Below are positions 55,162 to 63,645 of a stretch of 64,000 bases of DNA, in pieces; the first letter of the stretch is position 1; each line of letters begins with the position of its first letter. The position numbers were made by a program, and so were the translations under genes. Below the pieces are notes generated by a model, which was given only the letters and a program-made list of their open reading frames with translations, made no database searches and was not told the DNA's origin. The stretch is from Actinomycetota bacterium. GTDB lineage: Bacteria; Actinomycetota; Thermoleophilia; Solirubrobacterales; Solirubrobacteraceae. Location of the stretch: positions 1-64,000 of the forward strand of contig VAWY01000126.1 in the NCBI GenBank assembly GCA_005888335.1. The letters are read 5' to 3'.

Positions 55162-56408
55162 CAGTGCGCGGGCGTTCCGTCGGCCGCTCCGCGCCACGCC
55201 GCGTACGCGGGCCGCAGGCGCGTCAGCTCGGCGTCGGCCAGCCCGACCTGGAACGCGTCGTCCTCGCGGAACGTGTACTGGAAGGCGGCGTCCACGCGCG
55301 GGTCGCCCGCCCACGCCTGCAGGGCGCGGGCGAGCGCGCGGCAGCCGTCGCGCCCGCTGCCCGCCGCGACGCCCGTCTCGGTGACCCACACGCGCGGCGG
55401 CGGCCCGGCGCAGCCGTGCGATGCCAGCGCCGCCTCGACGTCGCGGACGACCGCGCCGGGATCGGCGTCGCCGGCGAGGTCGCTCTCGACGTCGACGTAG
55501 GCGTGCTGCGCCCAGACGCCGGCCGAGCACGCGACGTCGCGCGGCAGCGCGCGGGCGAAGTCCGCGGCGCCGGTCGTGGTCGCCGTCGACGAGCGCAGCG
55601 CGGCGGTCTCGCCGAGGACGATCCGCTGGTCGCCGGGGGCCGCGTCCAGCTCGGCGCGCAGCGCGCGCACGAGCCGGGCGTAGCGGGCGGGAGCGAGCCC
55701 GGGCGCGTCGGCGCCGCAGCCGGCGCGCTGCGGGTTGAGGAACGCCGGGTGGTTGGGCTCGTTCCACGCGCTCCAGAAGCGCAGGTCGGCGCCATCGCGG
55801 CGGCCCTCGGCCAGCAGCGAGCGGACCAGCGCGCGGTAGGCGCCCAGACCGGCCGGCATGCGCGACGACGGCTGGGTCCCGGGCCGCTCGCAGCCGGCCG
55901 GGCGCGCGGCCGCCCAGCGCGGCGTGGCGAGAATCGTCACGACGACCTGCAGCCCGGCGGCCCGGGCGGCGCGCAGCTCGTCGCGCACCCCGGCGAACGG
56001 CTCGCACGGCGGGCGGCCGCGCAGGCAGCCGTCGGCCGGCTGCGACCAGTCGGGCGGCGCGTCACGGCGCGGCTGCACGCGCGACCAGACGACCAGCAGG
56101 CGCAGGTAGCGCGGCCGCAGCCCGGCGAGCAGGTCGCGCCAGCGCTCGAAGCGCTCGGGCACCACGCCAGGCGCGACGAGGTACGGGTTGGCCTCGGTGA
56201 CCCCGAGGGCCAGCGGCGGGCGCGGCTCACCGGCGCCGCCGCAGCCGGAAGCGGCAGCGACGGCGAGCGCCGCGGCGAGACCCCAGCAGAGGCGTTTCCT
56301 CGGCCCGCGCCGCCCGGTGCTGGGGAGGACCCCCGCACCCGCGCGGCCGACTAGAGCGCCGAGACCTCTTCCTCGTCGGCGACGCGGAAGGAGGAGCCGC
56401 AGCCGCAC
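55158..56408 (-). CDS. Lipoprotein with GH-A clan glycoside hydrolase fold; start codon unclear
   Basis: The clear protein begins with the export signal RKRLCWGLAAALAVAAASGC and a lipobox-like SGC. The (beta/alpha)8 catalytic domain follows: YLRLLVVWSRVQP, AWNEPNHPAFLN with the acid/base Glu of the NEP motif, and VWVTETGVAAGSG with the nucleophile Glu. No ATG, GTG or TTG lies in frame just before the signal peptide; the nearest is GTG 56408, inside the erpA gene, which would add an Arg-rich extension. A frameshift, an unusual start codon or a sequencing error are possible. It probably hydrolyses an external polysaccharide. Confidence 0.65.
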   Translation of the reverse strand: MRLRLLLPRRRRGRGLGALVGRAGAGVLPSTGRRGPRKRLCWGLAAALAVAAASGCGGAGEPRPPLALGVTEANPYLVAPGVVPERFERWRDLLAGLRPRYLRLLVVWSRVQPRRDAPPDWSQPADGCLRGRPPCEPFAGVRDELRAARAAGLQVVVTILATPRWAAARPAGCERPGTQPSSRMPAGLGAYRALVRSLLAEGRRDGADLRFWSAWNEPNHPAFLNPQRAGCGADAPGLAPARYARLVRALRAELDAAPGDQRIVLGETAALRSSTATTTGAADFARALPRDVACSAGVWAQHAYVDVESDLAGDADPGAVVRDVEAALASHGCAGPPPRVWVTETGVAAGSGRDGCRALARALQAWAGDPRVDAAFQYTFREDDAFQVGLADAELTRLRPAYAAWRGAADGTPAHC

Positions 56409-56704
56409 GCGGCGACCACGTTCGGGTTGTTGACCTGGAAGCCCGCGCCCTGCAGCGAGTCGACGTAGTCGATGATCGAGCCGGAGACGTACGGCAGGCT
56501 CGTGCGGTCGACGAGCAGCTTGAGGCCGTGGTCCTCGAACACCGCGTCGCCGTCGCGCTGCTGGTCGAAGGCGAGGTTGTACTGGAACCCCGAGCAGCCT
56601 CCGCCGCGCACGCCGACGCGGAGGCCGGCGGTCTGGATGTCCGCGCCCTGGGCGGCGAGGAACTCGCGCACCTTCTCGGCGCCGGTTTCGGTCAGCGTGA
56701 TCAT
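56351..56704 (-). CDS. erpA: A-type Fe-S cluster carrier (ErpA/HesB-like)
   Basis: 117 residues. HesB/IscA fold with the three conserved Cys: Cys37 in RGGGCSGFQYNL, Cys100 and Cys102 in VAACGCGSSF. It carries [2Fe-2S]/[4Fe-4S] clusters to client apoproteins. It is divergent from bolA-grxD, 32 bases between starts. A TACACT hexamer nine bases before the ATG suggests leaderless expression. Confidence 0.93.
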   Translation of the reverse strand: MITLTETGAEKVREFLAAQGADIQTAGLRVGVRGGGCSGFQYNLAFDQQRDGDAVFEDHGLKLLVDRTSLPYVSGSIIDYVDSLQGAGFQVNNPNVVAACGCGSSFRVADEEEVSAL

Positions 56705-56736
56705 GCTTCACAAAGTGTAGCGGCCGGTACGCTGTC

Positions 56737-56973
56737 ATGGACAAGATGCCCACGCCCGACGAGATCAAGCAGCGCATCGAGGCCGCCATCCCCGAAGCCC
56801 GCGTCGCCGTGGAGGACTGGACGGGCGGCGGCGACCACTTCCGGGCCACCGTCGTCTCCCCCGTCTTCGCGGGCAAGACGCGCATCGAGCAGCACCGGAT
56901 GGTCTACGCGGTGTTCGGCGACGAGATCGGCGGGCCCATCCACGCCCTGTCCCTGACGACGAAGGCCGACTGA
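56737..56973 (+). CDS. bolA: BolA-family protein
   Basis: 78 residues (an ATG nine bases downstream is also possible). BolA fold: PTPDEIKQRIEAAIPEARVAVEDWTGGGDHFRATVVSP, with His in GGDHF and GKTRIEQHRMVYAVFGDEIGGPIHALSLTT. BolA proteins pair with monothiol glutaredoxins to bind a [2Fe-2S] cluster. The next gene, two bases on, is exactly such a glutaredoxin. Confidence 0.93.
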   Translation: MDKMPTPDEIKQRIEAAIPEARVAVEDWTGGGDHFRATVVSPVFAGKTRIEQHRMVYAVFGDEIGGPIHALSLTTKAD

Positions 56974-56974
56974 C

Positions 56975-57379
56975 ATGAGCGACTCCGAGCACCCCCTCCG
57001 CGACGCGATCGCCGAGGCGATCCGCGACAACGAGGTCATCCTCTTCATGAAGGGCGTCCCCGAGGCGCCGGCGTGCGGCTTCTCCGCGCGGGCGACCGCG
57101 TGCCTGCAGGCGCTCGACGTGCCGTTCGCCGCCGTCGACGTCCTGCCCGACCCGCGCATCCGCCAGGAGCTCAGCGCGCTCTCGAACTGGCCGACGATCC
57201 CGCAGCTCTTCGTCAAGGGCGAGCTGATCGGCGGCTCGGACATCATCATGGAGATGTACGAGTCCGGCGAACTGGCGCAGGCGCTCGGCGTCGAGGCGGC
57301 GCCCGCGCCGCAGGAGGAGGCGCCGGCCGGCGCGAACCCCGCCGCCGCGCCGCTCGGGATCGAGAACCGGCTCGGGTAG
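56975..57379 (+). CDS. grxD: Monothiol glutaredoxin Grx4-type
   Basis: 134 residues. ILFMKGVPEAPACGFSARAT contains the CGFS active site (Cys34); WPTIPQLFVKGELIGGSDI holds the glutathione-binding cis-Pro region. A Pro/Ala tail of about 30 residues follows. It acts as an Fe-S scaffold/carrier with BolA. The bolA-grxD order next to divergent erpA makes this an Fe-S trafficking locus. Confidence 0.95.
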   Translation: MSDSEHPLRDAIAEAIRDNEVILFMKGVPEAPACGFSARATACLQALDVPFAAVDVLPDPRIRQELSALSNWPTIPQLFVKGELIGGSDIIMEMYESGELAQALGVEAAPAPQEEAPAGANPAAAPLGIENRLG

Positions 57380-57397
57380 CTGGCGGGCTTCGCCGCG

Positions 57398-59125
57398 TCA
57401 GCGGCTGACGACGACCGGCACGCGCGCCCGCCCGCTGATCCGCAGGTCCGGGTCGCGGTACGCCTTTTCGCCGCCCTCGGCGCGCTCGCCGGGCAGCGCG
57501 AAGGCCACGCGGACGCCGTCGTAGCGGTGCAGGGCCTCGATCCGGCGGGCCACCGCGGCGACCGACCGCGGCCCCGCTCCGTCGTCGGCCGCGCCCGGGC
57601 CGAGACCGAGGTCGAGCACCCCGTCGGCGGCGGCTCCTCCGTCGGCCGGCGTGCCGGCGAGCACGAGGTCGCGCCGGCCGAGCGGGGCGCCGGCCGGCAC
57701 GCGCACGGTCACCGTCCGCGTGAAGCGATGGCCGTAGACGCGCTGAAGCGTCAGGCGCACGCGGGCCTGGCGACCGCGGTGCACGACCTGCGGCGCGCGG
57801 GCGCGCAGCAGGTAGGCCTGGCGCAGCCCACGCTCGAGCGTCATCCGCACGGTGAGCCCGGTGACATGGACCTCGCCGAGCTTGAAGGCGTCGATCGACG
57901 AGAGGGCGTCGGAGAGGTCGGCGACGAGCGCGGCGGCGGGGACGGCGGAGTCATCGCCCTGCGGCCCGCCGCCCGCGCCGACGTACGTGTTGCAGAAGCC
58001 GATCGGGCGCGGGCGCTCGCGCACCGTGATCCGGACGCACATCGAGCCGCTCAGCCGCGCCGGCGCGCTGTCGAGGACCGCGAACGCCGCCTGCGACACC
58101 GCCATCGGGGCGGCGAGGGCGAGGGCCGAGCCGCCCGACGGCTCTCCCACGGCGGTCTCGTCGGGCACCTGGGCGTTGAGCACCTGGTGCTCGCCGGTGT
58201 CGGCGTCGGTCGCGTCGATGCGGATCGGGATCAGCGGCGGCAGCGGCCCCAGGCGCCCGCCGACGCCGCTCGTGCCGTCGACGGTGATCGTCCCCAGGTC
58301 GTGCCCGGGCGCGGCGAGCTTCTGCGAGATGGCGTCGCCGATCCCCACCGGGTTGCCGATCACCGTGTAGACGTAGGCGTCCTTGAGCAGCAGCTCGCGA
58401 CGGCCGGTCGCGTCGAAGGGGTGGCCGAAGCCCCACACCTTGTCGCCGTCGACGTAGGTCACCGTGCCGACCGCCCCGGCGGTGATGTCGCCGCTGGCCA
58501 GCCCCACCGCGAGCGACGACCCGGGCCGCAGCTGCTGCGGCGGGAAGGCGGACGTCACGGGCGCGAACGGCGCCGTCGTCAGGCTGCGGTGCTGGTGGGC
58601 CGCGACGGCGCGGAACGCGCGCGCCACCGGCGGCGAAAGGCCGCCGACCGACAGCGGCGCGAGCAGCGGCCGCGGGTGGCGCGCCGCCTTGGCGTTGCGC
58701 CGCGTGCCGGGCGGAGGGTCGACCGGCAGGCCGAGGATCGACTCGATCGGCGTGGCCAGGACGACGTGGCCGCCGTAGTCGCCGCTGGCGAACGCGATCG
58801 CCCCGGCGATGCGCTGGACGCCGTCCTGGTCGGGGCAGATGATCGGCGAGCCGGAGAAGCCCTCGGCGATGCCGGTCGTGTCGACGGCCGGGCCGGAGAC
58901 CCGCACGAGGATCAGCGGCTGGTGCGCGCCCGGGTCGCCGGCGACGACGTCGAGCACCTCGACGTCGAACGACGAGATGTCGGTGCCCTGGATGACCGAC
59001 AGGCCCGTGCACCGCATGCCCTTCTGGACCTGGGACAGCGGCATGATCGGGTCGCCGGCCTGCGCCGGCGCTGCGGCGGCGAGGAGGGCCAGGGCCGTCG
59101 CGGCGGCGAGACGGAGCCGGGGCAT
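57398..59125 (-). CDS. Secreted SpoIVB-like (S55) serine protease
   Basis: 575 residues. Signal peptide 1-23 (ALALLAAAAPAQA). The S55 signatures are present: PLSQVQKGMRCTGLSVIQGT near the mature N-terminus, EGFSGSPII (89-96, catalytic Ser; compare GMSGSPI of SpoIVB) and DKVWGFGHPFDATG (FGHP). No PDZ domain is evident between them. A C-terminal region of about 200 residues (VRMTLERGLRQAYLLRARAP) looks like beta domains. It lacks sporulation context, so it is probably an envelope protease. Confidence 0.8.
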   Translation of the reverse strand: MPRLRLAAATALALLAAAAPAQAGDPIMPLSQVQKGMRCTGLSVIQGTDISSFDVEVLDVVAGDPGAHQPLILVRVSGPAVDTTGIAEGFSGSPIICPDQDGVQRIAGAIAFASGDYGGHVVLATPIESILGLPVDPPPGTRRNAKAARHPRPLLAPLSVGGLSPPVARAFRAVAAHQHRSLTTAPFAPVTSAFPPQQLRPGSSLAVGLASGDITAGAVGTVTYVDGDKVWGFGHPFDATGRRELLLKDAYVYTVIGNPVGIGDAISQKLAAPGHDLGTITVDGTSGVGGRLGPLPPLIPIRIDATDADTGEHQVLNAQVPDETAVGEPSGGSALALAAPMAVSQAAFAVLDSAPARLSGSMCVRITVRERPRPIGFCNTYVGAGGGPQGDDSAVPAAALVADLSDALSSIDAFKLGEVHVTGLTVRMTLERGLRQAYLLRARAPQVVHRGRQARVRLTLQRVYGHRFTRTVTVRVPAGAPLGRRDLVLAGTPADGGAAADGVLDLGLGPGAADDGAGPRSVAAVARRIEALHRYDGVRVAFALPGERAEGGEKAYRDPDLRISGRARVPVVVSR

Positions 59126-59186
59126 CAGCGGTGGCAGGCTAGACGGTGCAGGTGGCCCGCTCGCCGATCGGGCCTACGCTTTGGCC

Positions 59187-60164
59187 GTGATCACGGCGAT
59201 CCGCCACGCCGGCGGCCGGCTCGAGGTCATCGACCAGACAGCCCTGCCCCATGAGGAGCGATGGCTCGCGCTGGGCTCCGCCGCGGACGCGGCCGGGGCG
59301 ATCCGGCGCCTGGCCGTCCGCGGGGCGCCGCTCATCGGCGTCGTCGCCGGATGGGCGCTGGCTGTCGAGCTCGCACGGGATCCCGAGGCGCTCGAGGCCG
59401 CCGCGGCCCAGCTGCGCGCCGCGCGGCCGACGGCGGTCAACCTGGCATGGGCCATCGACCGGGTCGCCGCCGCGGCGCGGTCCGCCGGGCCGGCGGGCGC
59501 GGCGGAGGCGGCCCGCGCCGAGGCACAGGCGATCGAGGACGAGCAGGAGGCCGCCAACGCGGCGATCGGCCGGCACGGGGCCGACCTGCTGGCCGGGTGT
59601 CGCCGGATCCTCACCCACTGCAACACCGGCGCGCTGGCCTGCGGCGGTGAGGGCGGGACGGCGCTCGCGGTGATCGCCGCGCTCGCGGCGCGCGGGCCGG
59701 TCGAGGTGCTCGCCTGCGAGACGCGGCCGCTGCTGCAGGGCGCGCGGCTGACGGTGTGGGAGCTGGCGCGGATGGGGCTCCCCCACGCGCTGTGCGTCGA
59801 CGCCGCAGCGGCGGGCCTGATCGCGCGCGGCGAGGTCGACGCGGTGGTCGTCGGCGCCGACCGCGTCGCGGCCAACGGCGACGTCGCCAACAAGGTCGGG
59901 ACGTACGCGCACGCGCTGGCGGCGCGCGCGGCGGGCATCCCGTTCGTCGTCGCCGCGCCCGAGTCGACGCTTGACCCCGCGACCCCGACGGGCGCGGACA
60001 TCGTCATCGAGGAGCGCGATGCCGACGAGGTCCGCCGCTTCGGCCCGGCGCTCGTCACGCTGCCCGAGGTTCCGGTCCGCAACCCCGCGTTCGACGTGAC
60101 GCCCGCGGCGCTGGTCACCGCGCTGGTGACCGAGCGCGGCGTGCGCCAGCTCGCGCCGGCATGA
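59187..60164 (+). CDS. mtnA: S-methyl-5-thioribose-1-phosphate isomerase
   Basis: 325 residues, GTG start. Motifs: IRRLAVRGAPLIGVVAGWA, RPTAVNLAWAIDRV, ILTHCNTGALACGGEGTALAVI with the catalytic Cys, CETRPLLQGARLTVWEL and VVVGADRVAANGDVANKVGTY with the catalytic Asp. It converts methylthioribose-1-P to methylthioribulose-1-P in methionine or 5'-deoxy-nucleoside salvage. A TACGCT hexamer six bases before the GTG suggests a leaderless start. It overlaps the first alcohol dehydrogenase by four bases (ATGA). Confidence 0.94.
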   Translation: MITAIRHAGGRLEVIDQTALPHEERWLALGSAADAAGAIRRLAVRGAPLIGVVAGWALAVELARDPEALEAAAAQLRAARPTAVNLAWAIDRVAAAARSAGPAGAAEAARAEAQAIEDEQEAANAAIGRHGADLLAGCRRILTHCNTGALACGGEGGTALAVIAALAARGPVEVLACETRPLLQGARLTVWELARMGLPHALCVDAAAAGLIARGEVDAVVVGADRVAANGDVANKVGTYAHALAARAAGIPFVVAAPESTLDPATPTGADIVIEERDADEVRRFGPALVTLPEVPVRNPAFDVTPAALVTALVTERGVRQLAPA

Positions 60165-61129
60165 GGGTCGCGCGGTCGGTCGCCCTGCGCGACGTGCGCC
60201 TCGAGGAGGCGCCCGAGCCAGAGCCCGGGGCCGACGGCGTCGTCTGCCGCGTGCTGGCCTGCGGCGTGTGCGGCTCGGACGTCAGCGACGCGTACGTCGC
60301 GGCCAAGCTGCCGGCCGTCCTCGGTCACGAGGTGGTCGGCGAGGTCGTCGCGGTGGGGCCGGCGGTCCGTGGGCCGGCGATCGGCGATCGCGTCGTCGTC
60401 CACCACCATGTCCCCTGCGGCGAATGCCCGGTGTGCGCGGCCGGGCACGAGACGCTGTGCCCGCGCTTTCGCTCGACGGCGCTCGAGCCGGGCGGCTTCG
60501 CCGAGCGCGTGCGGGTCTCGGCCGAGCTCGTGCCTGAGCTGCTGCCGCTCGACGGGCTCGACCCCGTCGTCGCCACCTTCGCCGAGCCGCTCGGCTGCGC
60601 GCTGCGGGCGCTGGACCGCACGGCGGTCGCGGCCGGTGAGCGGCTGTTCGTCGCCGGCGCCGGCTGCGCCGGCCTGCTCGTGACCGCGGCGGCCCGCGCC
60701 CGCGGGATCGACGCGCTGTTCGTCAGCGAGCCGCGGCCCGAGCGCCGCGAGCGCGCGCTCGCCCTCGGCGCGCGCGAGCACGGCGGCGAGGAGGTCGACG
60801 TCGCGGTGGTCTGCACGGGCGCCCCCGCCGCCGCGGTGCGCGCGGCCGAGGCGCTCGGCCCCGGCGGGCGGCTGCTGCTCTACGCCACGCCGCCCGCGCC
60901 GGGCACGCCGCTGCCGATCGACTGGTCGCTGCAGTTCCGCCGCGAGCTGACCGTGCTGACCAGCTGGTCGGCGGGACCGGCCGACATGCGCGCCGCCGTC
61001 GCGCTGCTCGCTCGCGGCGCCGTCGACCCCCGCCCGTGGGTGACCCACCGCCTCGGCCTGGCGGAGACCGGCCGCGCGCTGGAGCTCGCGCGCTCCGGCG
61101 AGGCGCTCAAGGCGGTCGTGCTGCCGTGA
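60161..61129 (+). CDS. Zinc-dependent medium-chain alcohol dehydrogenase
   Basis: 322 residues. Catalytic zinc site: Cys in ACGVCGSDVSDAY, His-Glu in VLGHEVVGEV; structural zinc Cys cluster CGECPVCAAGHETLC. The nucleotide fold is FVAGAGCAGLLVTAAARA. It reduces or oxidises an alcohol/aldehyde with NAD(P). Coupled to mtnA and the next dehydrogenase, it may process the aldehyde produced after cleavage of methylthioribulose-P (inference). Confidence 0.88.
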   Translation: MRVARSVALRDVRLEEAPEPEPGADGVVCRVLACGVCGSDVSDAYVAAKLPAVLGHEVVGEVVAVGPAVRGPAIGDRVVVHHHVPCGECPVCAAGHETLCPRFRSTALEPGGFAERVRVSAELVPELLPLDGLDPVVATFAEPLGCALRALDRTAVAAGERLFVAGAGCAGLLVTAAARARGIDALFVSEPRPERRERALALGAREHGGEEVDVAVVCTGAPAAAVRAAEALGPGGRLLLYATPPAPGTPLPIDWSLQFRRELTVLTSWSAGPADMRAAVALLARGAVDPRPWVTHRLGLAETGRALELARSGEALKAVVLP

Positions 61130-62070
61130 TGGCGGCGGTCCTCCACGCGCCGGGCGACCTGCGCGTCGAGGAGGTGCCGGTCCCTCGCGACGGCGAGATC
61201 CTGGTGCGGGTCGAGGCGAGCACGTGCTGCGGCACCGACCGCAAGGCGCTGCTGCACGGCCACCGGATCCTCGGCCCCTACCCGTGCCGCTTCGGCCACG
61301 AGACGGCGGGCGTGCGCGAGGACACGGGCGAGCGGGTCCTCGTCGGCGACTCGGTGGCCTGCGGCGCCTGCGCGGCGTGCCGGGCCGGCCGGGCGCAGCT
61401 GTGCCGCGAGCTGCGATGGGTCGTCGGCGGCTTCGCGCAATGGATCGCCGCGCCCGAGGCGGCGCTGCACGCCGTGCCCGCCGGGCTGGACGCCGCGGGC
61501 GCAGCGATGGCCGAGCCGCTGGCCGCGGCGGTGCACGCGGTCGGCCGCGCCGCCGACGTGCCCGCGGCCGAGGCGGCCGTCGTCGGAGGCGGCGCGATGG
61601 GACTGATGCTGGCGCGGCTGCTCGTCCTCGGCGGCCGCGCGGTCACGGTCGCCGACCCGCACGCCGAGCGCCGCGAGCAGGCGCTCGCGCTGGGCGCGGC
61701 CGCGGCCGCGGACGGCTTGGAGCCGGGGCGCTTCGGGCTCGTCTTCGAGGCGGTCGGACGTCCGGACGCGTGGCGCGCGGCGCTCGCGGCGGCCGCCCCC
61801 GGCGGGACCGTCATGCTCGTCGGCGGCTGCCCGGACGGCACCGACGTCGCGTTGCCCGCGGCGCCGCTGCACTACGACGAGATCGACCTGCGCGGCGCGT
61901 TCCATCACGACCGCGCCGAGGTCGACGCCGCCCTCGCGCTGCTGGCGAGCGGGCGCGTCGACTGGCGGGCCTTCGCGGGCGAGACCGTCGGCCTCGTCGG
62001 GCTCGCCGACCGCCTGCTCGCGCCCGCGCACGGGCGCGCCGGCAAGCTCGTCGTCGACCCGTGGGCGTGA
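61129..62070 (+). CDS. Second medium-chain zinc alcohol dehydrogenase-like protein
   Basis: 313 residues from ATG 61129 (TGATG overlap; GTG 61126 alternative). Catalytic zinc residues in STCCGTDRKALLHG and RFGHETAGV; structural Cys cluster CGACAACRAGRAQLC; nucleotide motif VVGGGAMGLMLARLLVLGG. It is only distantly similar to its neighbour, so this is a two-enzyme cassette rather than a recent duplicate. Confidence 0.86.
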   Translation: MAAVLHAPGDLRVEEVPVPRDGEILVRVEASTCCGTDRKALLHGHRILGPYPCRFGHETAGVREDTGERVLVGDSVACGACAACRAGRAQLCRELRWVVGGFAQWIAAPEAALHAVPAGLDAAGAAMAEPLAAAVHAVGRAADVPAAEAAVVGGGAMGLMLARLLVLGGRAVTVADPHAERREQALALGAAAAADGLEPGRFGLVFEAVGRPDAWRAALAAAAPGGTVMLVGGCPDGTDVALPAAPLHYDEIDLRGAFHHDRAEVDAALALLASGRVDWRAFAGETVGLVGLADRLLAPAHGRAGKLVVDPWA

Positions 62071-62077
62071 GCCGCGC

Positions 62078-62326
62078 TCAGACGTCTTCGGCGCGCCACT
62101 CCAAGTGCTCGACGATGCGCTTGGAGTCGCAGATCGCCTCGCCGTCGATGACGAGGACGGGCACGGTGCGCTGCCCGGTCAGCGCGTCGACCTCGGAGCG
62201 GTCGCGCCGGCGCAGCGGGACGCGGACGATGTCGTGCTCGACCTCGTGGCGCCGCAGCTCGCGGGCCACGCGGCCGCACGGGCACAGCCAGTTGGTGGGC
62301 GTGCGGCAGCGGTAGAGCGTGGCCAT
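62078..62326 (-). CDS. Glutaredoxin/GST N-terminal-like thiol protein
   Basis: 82 residues from ATG 62326 (open frame continues upstream without a good start). LYRCRTPTNWLCPCGRVAREL contains a CPCG redox motif, followed by TVPVLVIDGEAICDSKRIVEHLE with the cis-Pro. Thioredoxin-fold, probably a small disulfide reductase. It ends 7 bases after the convergent dehydrogenase stop. The 172 bases upstream of it show no gene I can support. Confidence 0.8.
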   Translation of the reverse strand: MATLYRCRTPTNWLCPCGRVARELRRHEVEHDIVRVPLRRRDRSEVDALTGQRTVPVLVIDGEAICDSKRIVEHLEWRAEDV

Positions 62327-62498
62327 GTCGGGGTCGATCGTACGGCCCCGCGCGTCCGGATGGCCGTGGATCGCGGATGCCGGGCGCCGGACGCCGGACC
62401 GGAACAGTGCCAGCGGCACGGGCCGGTCCCGGCGGGTGGCGATCCGGCGCCGCGAGGCGCGGTCAGCCGGGCGTGGGGGTCGTGCGATCGGCCCCGCG

Positions 62499-63563
62499 CT
62501 AGGGGACCAGTCTGCCCGCCAGCCCGTCGGCCTGCCGCAATGCGCCGCCCGCGAGTCGCAGCGCCAGCGGCTGGCGGTCGCCCGGCGGGCGCAGGCGCTC
62601 TGGCTCGCGCTCGCGGTACCAGGCGATGGTCGTCTCGAGCGTGTCCTCGTGGTGCGACGGCTTCCAGCCGAGCTCGCGGCGCGCCTTGGTCGAGCGAAAG
62701 GCCCACCACTGCGAGATCGCGCGCACCTCGGTGACCGTGATCGGCGGCGTGCCGGGCAGCGCCTCGAGGCCGCGGGCGAGCGCGAGCGCGGCGGGCAGCG
62801 GAAGCTTCAGCGCGGGCGGCTCGACGCCACTGAGCCGGCCGAGGTCGGCGAAGAGGCGGTCGAGGGTGAAGTTGCGGTTGCCGAGGATGTAGCGCTCGCC
62901 CACGCGCCCGCGCTCGTCGGCGCGCAGCTGGCCGCGCGCGACGTCCTCGGCGTCGACGATGTTCAGCGCGCCGTCGACGTAGGCGGGGATCTGCCGGCGC
63001 AGGAAGCGCCGGACGACCTCGGTCGACGAGTGGTTGACGTCACCGCGGCCGAAGATGTGGGCCGGGCAGACGATGACGAGCGGCAGGCCGAGCGCCGCGA
63101 TGCGCAGCGCCTGCACCTCGGCCTCGCGCTTGGCGCGCACGTACGGGATCGCGTCCGCGCCGGCCGGGAAGGGCTGCGTCTCGTCGGCGGTCGAGCGGCG
63201 GGGCGCAGGTCCGACCGCGGCGACCGAGGAGGTGAACACGACGCGCTCGACGCGCGCGCGCAGCGCCTCCTCGAGCACCACCCGCGTGCCCTCGACGTTC
63301 GTGCGCCACAGCGACTGCGGGTGCGCGCGCAGGTTCGCCAGCCCCGCCGCGTGGAACACGCGGTCCACGCCGCGCATTGCGCGGCGCACGGCGACGCGGT
63401 CGAGCAGGTCGGCGGTGACCGTCGAGACCGGAAGCCCGGCGAGGTTGTCCAGCCGCGTTGTCGGGCGCACGGTCACGCGCACGTCGTCGCCGCGCGCGAC
63501 GAGCAGCCGCACGACGTGCGAGCCGACGAGCCCGGCGCCGCCGGTGACGAGGGTGAATGGCAC
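62499..63563 (-). CDS. NAD-dependent epimerase/dehydratase (extended SDR; HpnA-like)
   Basis: 354 residues, GTG start. Extended SDR: NAD motif VTGGAGLVGSHVV, FHAAGLANLRA, catalytic Ser in VVFTSSVAAVG and YxxxK in IPYVRAKREAE. The sequence style is that of hopanoid-associated sugar epimerases (HpnA) or related sterol/dihydroflavonol reductases; no other hopanoid gene is nearby, so the substrate is open. A TAACCT hexamer six bases before the GTG suggests a leaderless start. Confidence 0.85.
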   Translation of the reverse strand: MPFTLVTGGAGLVGSHVVRLLVARGDDVRVTVRPTTRLDNLAGLPVSTVTADLLDRVAVRRAMRGVDRVFHAAGLANLRAHPQSLWRTNVEGTRVVLEEALRARVERVVFTSSVAAVGPAPRRSTADETQPFPAGADAIPYVRAKREAEVQALRIAALGLPLVIVCPAHIFGRGDVNHSSTEVVRRFLRRQIPAYVDGALNIVDAEDVARGQLRADERGRVGERYILGNRNFTLDRLFADLGRLSGVEPPALKLPLPAALALARGLEALPGTPPITVTEVRAISQWWAFRSTKARRELGWKPSHHEDTLETTIAWYREREPERLRPPGDRQPLALRLAGGALRQADGLAGRLVP

Positions 63564-63645
63564 GGTCAGAGGTTAGGCTCCGCGCGATGCCGGGGGTCGC
63601 CGTCGTCTTCGACGACGGCCCGGCGCCGTTACGCTCCCGCGCGCC

